Assembly (NCBI GenBank): GCA_963969595.1
Contig: OZ018409.1
Span: 7,640,520 to 7,704,519 of the forward strand
Reading direction: 5' to 3'
From: Neckera pumila
Taxonomy: Eukaryota > Streptophyta > Bryopsida > Hypnales > Neckeraceae
DNA: 64,000 nt
The notes under the pieces were generated by a model. The model worked only from the letters and a program-made list of their open reading frames with translations. It had not been told where the DNA came from and did not search any database. The position numbers and the translations under genes were made by a program. Shown here in pieces: positions 59,360 to 64,000 of this stretch (position 1 is the first letter of the stretch; every line of letters starts with the position of its first letter).

Positions 59360-60845
59360 CCCCTAAAAGACCGAGGCCTTTTTTCTGCCAAAAAATACTG
59401 AAAACTGTCATTTCTTTAGCAAAGAGTAAAAAAACAATTTAATGTTTTTTTTTCCACATCTAGCCATAGGATCTTATACCTAACTAATACAAACAAGTGT
59501 GGAAAAAATTTCAGAATTTTTGACCGCACAAATTGCAATGATATTTGCGTTTAAAGTAGAAAAAACAAGTTTTTCAGCACACATCGCATGATTGGATTTT
59601 TTTGACTTTGAACATTTTTAACTTAAAATCTTTGCACTATAGAGCTTTGAGCTTTAAATCCCTATAGTGGAAAATTGAGTTGAGAGTCTAGGAAAAAAAA
59701 AGAAATTCAAAAAAACTCATTTTTCATTCTTAAAAAAAAAATTTAAGTAGAAATAGGTACGAGATAGAAGGAAAATCTAAACTATTAATATCTTTTAGAT
59801 AGAAGTAAAATGCACTAATCCCAATGGTGAGATTGTTTTAGCAAGTAAACTCAACCATACAAAAAAAAATTGAATAAATGCAAAAATTGCATTGAGAAAT
59901 GAATCCTGTTCGTTATTTTTTTCAAAAAGATGCTCCAACTGCCCAAAAACAGAATGTCTATAACTTCCTCATAACAAATCCAAATGAAATGAATCAAAGC
60001 TTTTCAAATAGACAAAAATACATGGGGATTGCACTTAGTGTATCTAATCCAAACTACATGCGACCAAAACTTTGTACCCCCTATATTATATCTTAAAATT
60101 TAAATAAATGAAAACAAAAAAATATGAATATATTTTCCTAATTTGAAAGTTTATGTTTTGAATTATTGATATTTTTATTTGCTAATGATAATTAGTTACA
60201 AATTTTTGAAGTAAATAGATACACTGCAGAATTGAAAAATAACTTTCACACCCCTACATTATATCCTAAAAAATTGTCTCAAAAATGAACAAAAAATTCC
60301 TAAAAATAACTCTCTATTGAAAGCTTGTTTTGAGTTGAATATTGACGCAATGGTCATCTAAATGTATTCTCTATAAATATTTGAGTTGAAAAATATGCCA
60401 TTTTAGGTTCATTTTCAACCTCTTCTAGAAATCATTCCATATTTCATTTGAGTTGGAAATTTTGGCAATAGAAACCTATAGTCATTACCAAACAATGCTC
60501 AAAATTTTAGGTTGAAATTATAGTTTATTAGAAACCACTTGTTTGCATGTGGTTTATAGTAGTAGAACCAAGTGCCCTCCCCGAGCAAAAATATAATCTA
60601 TGAGAAAAAAAATTCCAAAAAAAAGTTCAAATTTTTGCAAATTTTTTTTTGTAGCCCCACGTCCCAGCTTATTTGGTTATAACTCTTGTTCTCAAGCACC
60701 GATTGTGAAAACAATTATATTCCTACAAAGCTTATCAGTTCTTCTATCTTCCAAAAAGGTTTAAAAAAACACGACAAAAATTCAGCCCGTAGGTATCTGT
60801 CCAAAATCCCATTTGTCTACCAAAAAGACAATGGTCCTTTAAGGA
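59360..60845. mobile_element. TTAA-family element (subfamily I) with nested insertion
   Basis: TTAA at 59356-59359 and 60846-60849. The ends CCCCTAAAAGACCGAGG and GGTCCTTTAAGGA are inverted. It is 1,486 bp; without the 565-bp insert and one 8-bp duplicate it would be about 913 bp, the normal size for the family. The internal sequence follows 36537-37459. Confidence 0.85.
60021..60585. mobile_element. hAT-like MITE nested in the TTAA element
   Basis: It is flanked by the 8-bp direct repeat CAAAAATA (60013-60020 and 60586-60593). The ends CATGGGGATTGCACTTAGT and the inverse of CTCGGGGAGGGCACTTGGT form TIRs of about 19 bp. The related element at 36537-37459 is uninterrupted at this point (about 37,187). 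565 bp, non-coding. The 8-bp TSD and G-rich ends suggest hAT. Confidence 0.8.
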
Positions 60846-60849
60846 TTAA

Positions 60850-61573
60850 TTTATATTGTATCTAACTTTCACGAAGGATATTGGACATGATATTTCATCT
60901 CTAAAAAATAAAATATACTTTTAATCTATAAATATCAATCAAATGGAAGATACAAAGTGTATACAAAATAGTGAAATTAGGTTGCCCCACACTAATTTCT
61001 TGACAATCCACACTATCAAAATATTGATTGCTTTTGTACAATGACGCATTCAATTCAGAGCCATGTGTATGGCATAGATTTGTGCACTTATCCAAGGCTT
61101 GGTTTAGAATGTGGCATGCGCCTCCATACATTGATCCATGAGGTAATTTAAGGTGGATACACCCAAAAGCGCCACAAATTGGGCCATGAGTAATTTGAAG
61201 GCGCAGTAGATAATAGTGAGTACGGGATTCTAAAGAGATGTCTAGAAAAGGAAGAAATGTACAAAAAAAATTCAGATTTTGACAAATATGAGAGCATAGT
61301 AGGGATACAAAGTTTTGGAAGTAGAGTATTCAAAAGCACTCATAGGCTGCACTAAAAATCAGCAGTCACATACACAAAGTTCTCCTCCCAAGGTGTCAGA
61401 ATGAAAAGAAATAGAGTTGCAATTGTGTTTAAAACAATGAAAATAAAATAAAATTAGTAACCAACAAGCAATAGAAAAGTTTGTCAGTCATCAATGGGAA
61501 CTGTCCATGTATTTCAAAGAAGAGAAAATAATGATTACCTTGTCAAAGAAACAGATTAACATGTGATGTGAGC
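60850..61573. other. Intergenic DNA with an unassigned open frame
   Basis: On the minus strand about 61,330-60,901 is open without a stop (about 140 codons, including GPICGAFGCIHLKLPHGS and ALDKCTNLCHTHGSELN). No family is recognised and no clear start is present, so I do not call a gene. Confidence 0.35.
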
Positions 61574-61576
61574 TTA

Positions 61577-62141
61577 GGGCTGCTTTACACCAAGAAGTCG
61601 GGCCAATTCTCCTTCAAGCCAATTGTACAAAATTTCAGCCCCTTTTGGGCTGGAGGCCGGCTTCAACTTCCCATTAGAATAAGATTATAATGGGGGTCAA
61701 TTTTCCCATATGTAAAGGCCTTAAGGCCAAGAAGCCGAGCCGGTTCAATAAAACCTACAAAAGAAAGAGAGAGGGGTTGAAATTTTCAGGGCCACTTTAC
61801 ACCTAGAGGCCGGTCCTAATCCCCATGAGGCCGATTGCACAAAATCCAACGGTAATGATTAGTTGAAAAAAATAGTTTTTTATTAAAACGATTTTTTTAA
61901 TTGAAATCTGACATTGTCCCCAAGGCCAAGAATTGGCCTCTCATTTTGGTGCACCCAATTTAGCGAGCTCGGGCCATGTCAGATTATGTCTTTTTTGAAT
62001 AAAAAATTCAATTCACCAAATTGGCCCAACCTCTTGGTGTAAAGGGGTTGGGGCTAATTTGAGCCTTTTGTCCAATCAGAAGTCAGGATTCTTGGCCTCT
62101 GACATAGGAAATTGGCCCGACCTCTTGGTGTAAAGCGGCCC
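61577..62141. mobile_element. Tourist/PIF-like element, 565 bp, TTA target duplication
   Basis: TTA at 61574-61576 and 62142-62144. The ends GGGCTGCTTTACACCAAGA and the inverse of GGGCCGCTTTACACCAAGA match over about 33 bp with few mismatches. A second, inner inverted pair (CTTTACACCTAGAGGCC near 61,795 and its counterpart near 62,030) suggests a nested or duplicated end. Non-coding. Confidence 0.75.
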
Positions 62142-62144
62142 TTA

Positions 62145-62569
62145 GAAGCATGTCACCAGTACCAAAATGGCCAATGGTTCTTTGATGAACCACCATATTC
62201 ATTCAGTGACAATTTTTAGTAGATAACTACACCATTTAAGGGCTTAATCTAAGGTGCGCTTTAAGGCACTGGGCCATAATGGGGGTACCCACCTTATCTC
62301 AGGTAAGGCAACCTAATTTCAATATTTTGTGTAGAATTTTGAGGTTTGACTACATAGTTATGTACTCAATTGAACTGCAATTATGACTAATCATAAATAA
62401 TTCAAATGGTAAAGATAGAGTGAATTGCATTTTCGGTGAATTTTGCTGTTGACTGACCAATGTTAGATTCCAGGTGGAATCGTCATCTTCAACCTCTCGA
62501 AGGAGCCCACACCAAAGCTCTTTGCAGGCGCAGAGCTTCATTTAACTTACGGTGAATTGCAGCGCACAG
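62145..62569 (+). promoter_or_regulatory. Upstream region of the IMPase-family gene
   Basis: 62145-62460 is AT-rich; the last about 100 bp are GC-richer and probably contain the 5' UTR. No promoter motif assigned. Confidence 0.35.
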
Positions 62570-63798
62570 ATGGCTATGTCGATGCTTAGGGTTTGCACCA
62601 ATTGGTGTCTCTCCACATCGCTGCGGCAACCATTGCATGCTACTACTTCCATCGGCCATGGCGTAGCTTGGAAGTCTCGGAGGAAGTTTGTCAGGAGGCT
62701 TTGTGTCCAGGATTTGAGCGTGCAGGATGAAGGCAATGCCGTCGAGGCTCTGGCCATGGACCTTGCATTGAAAGTAAATTATCAATTTCCGAGGTCTACA
62801 CATTTTGGATTCTCAAAAGAAGTAGAACTGTGTTGCAATTGATAGTGGACTTGTGGTTGAGGAATCATATCATAAGAGACTGACGAATTCTGTCTCTATG
62901 ATTGTAAATGAGAATTGAACTTCTTTGTTACAATGTCGTTTTGGTTCTGGATCTCCTGTTAGACATCACTTATAAGGAGTTTCTGCCTCTGAAGGATTAG
63001 TAGCAAACATTTCCCGCTGTTTGAGGTACATTGTTTCGGCTGTTGTTGGAATTGAAAGATTGTCCTTGACTTAGCATTTACGAAATAAATCCGGACAATA
63101 TACCAAAGATTTTTTCGAGTATTTAGCATTTTGGCTTGGTTATCCTTGTACTCTCTATTGACGCACGAATTGTATCATTCAGCCGTTGACATTCGATTCT
63201 TAGTACTAATCTGGTGTTTTAACTTAAAATGTCTCTTTGGATTTTGATTCAAGAATCTAACCTTCGTAATTTCTAGAAAATTAACCTTGATAGTACGCAA
63301 TCTACTGTACCCTTAATAACTGGATGGCCTGCAGGCAGGTACAATGATCAAGGAGAAATCTGGACTCGCATTGCAGGTTTGAGATTATTTGAGACCTCTA
63401 ATGTGTTTCCTGTTGTTCTGACTCCTCAATAGTTTAAGAATTACAAGGCTTTATGTTTACACAGTATTAAGTTGAAATTATATGAGATAAGCAGCTATCT
63501 GCAAAGCAGTTTTGACAATTGAAAGATTTCGAATCTGATCACCTGTTATCAGCTAGGCAATATGAGTATATGAGTAATCATTTGTTATGGACGGGAAACC
63601 TGCGAGTAAGAGAGAGGGAGGGAGGTGGCTTTGGTGCAGGCCTGGCTGAGTTGCAGACGATTTATGTGTGGAATGTATATTGTGGGACGGCTTTCCTTCT
63701 CTCTTTGTTGCTGACAGGTTGACACTAAAGAGTCACGGTTTGATCTTGTAACTGAAGTTGACAAGGCCTGCGAGGACTTCTTGCGATCTCAAGTGCAG
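62570..63798 (+). CDS. Inositol monophosphatase-family protein, plastid-targeted, first three exons (partial)
   Basis: Exons 62570-62773, 63335-63376 and 63718-63798, joined by GT-AG introns that keep frame (68, 14 and 27 codons, all phase 0). Exon 1 begins MAMSMLRVC and is rich in S, R and hydrophobics with few acids: a likely plastid transit peptide. The joined sequence then gives LALK, AGTMIKEKSGLALQ and FDLVTEVDKACEDF. The pattern AG.I...(15-20)..DLVTE.DKACE is the N-terminal signature of the IMPase superfamily (Mg-dependent phosphomonoesterases such as VTC4 and IMPL). The catalytic GEE and DPLDGT motifs would be in later exons past 64000. The substrate cannot be told; it is not clearly IMPL1 or VTC4 in its N-terminus. 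An in-frame GTG 18 bp upstream is unlikely as start. Confidence 0.8.
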
Positions 63799-64000
63799 GT
63801 ACGAAGCATTCAAGAGTATTTAAAACTTCTTTGTTTTTGCCGTTTCGTCAGCTAAAGGTCGAGATACTCAAATCGTCTTTGTTCTCTGAATGCATTCTGG
63901 ACTTCGGGCTCGCATTGTAGAAAGCTTTAGAACAATAGTGTAGATGCCACCTATTCATATTCTAGATCTCATTGTCGAGCTCATCGGTAGATGTATCTTA

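Noticed and set aside
62489..62803. Minus-strand 104-codon frame across the IMPase first exon
   Set aside because: Shadow of the plus-strand exon, which joins in frame to exons with the IMPase motif.

Overview
This is nuclear DNA from a land plant. It has AT-rich intergenic DNA, GT-AG introns and plant genes: a 20S proteasome alpha subunit, the pectin synthase GAUT1, Dof-like zinc fingers and a plastid-type inositol monophosphatase-family gene. It also carries a plant-type DD39D mariner element. The lineage cannot be fixed from the sequence. No LTR retrotransposon, tRNA, rRNA or CRISPR array was seen.

Layout: the first coding exon of proteasome subunit alpha-4 (PAD1, minus strand) is at 170-342, and the rest of that gene lies off the left edge. 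From 336 to about 50,300 the window is two diverged copies of one segment in tandem. Copy A runs from about 336 to 18,515 and copy B from 19,052 to about 50,300. Both start at the PAD1 start codon and promoter, and both end with sequence lying just downstream of GAUT1. Each holds one intact single-exon gene on the minus strand (9116-10450 in A, 39982-41310 in B). These encode paralogous acidic proteins with a Dof-like zinc finger whose first cysteine pair is C-x4-C instead of C-x2-C. Copy B is about 13 kb longer, mostly because of later transposon insertions.

The two copies act as filled and empty sites for each other, so many insertions can be read exactly. Copy B has a 9.87 kb Stowaway/mariner-like element (24787-34652, TA target duplication, transposase broken by one stop codon). 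It also has several roughly 0.9 kb elements with short terminal repeats (CCCCTAAAG...) flanked by TTAA. Four loci have an uninterrupted single TTAA in copy A, which supports a TTAA-targeting, piggyBac-like non-autonomous family. Copy A has its own insertions: a 9-bp-TSD MITE, a foldback MITE with a TTGT repeat, and a retroposon-like sequence with an (AAAC)n tail.

The right third holds a complete 10-exon GAUT1 gene (50643-55530, minus; predicted 728 aa). Next come a further diverged copy of the PAD1 promoter region (55859-56097), more TTAA-family elements (one with a nested hAT-like MITE with 8-bp TSD), and a Tourist-like TTA-flanked element (61577-62141). Last are the first three coding exons of an inositol monophosphatase-family gene (62570-63798, plus) that continues off the right edge.

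The genes are unrelated housekeeping and cell-wall functions and show no operon-like logic. The main interest is the structural history: tandem duplication, paired empty and filled sites, and the unusual Dof-like pair.
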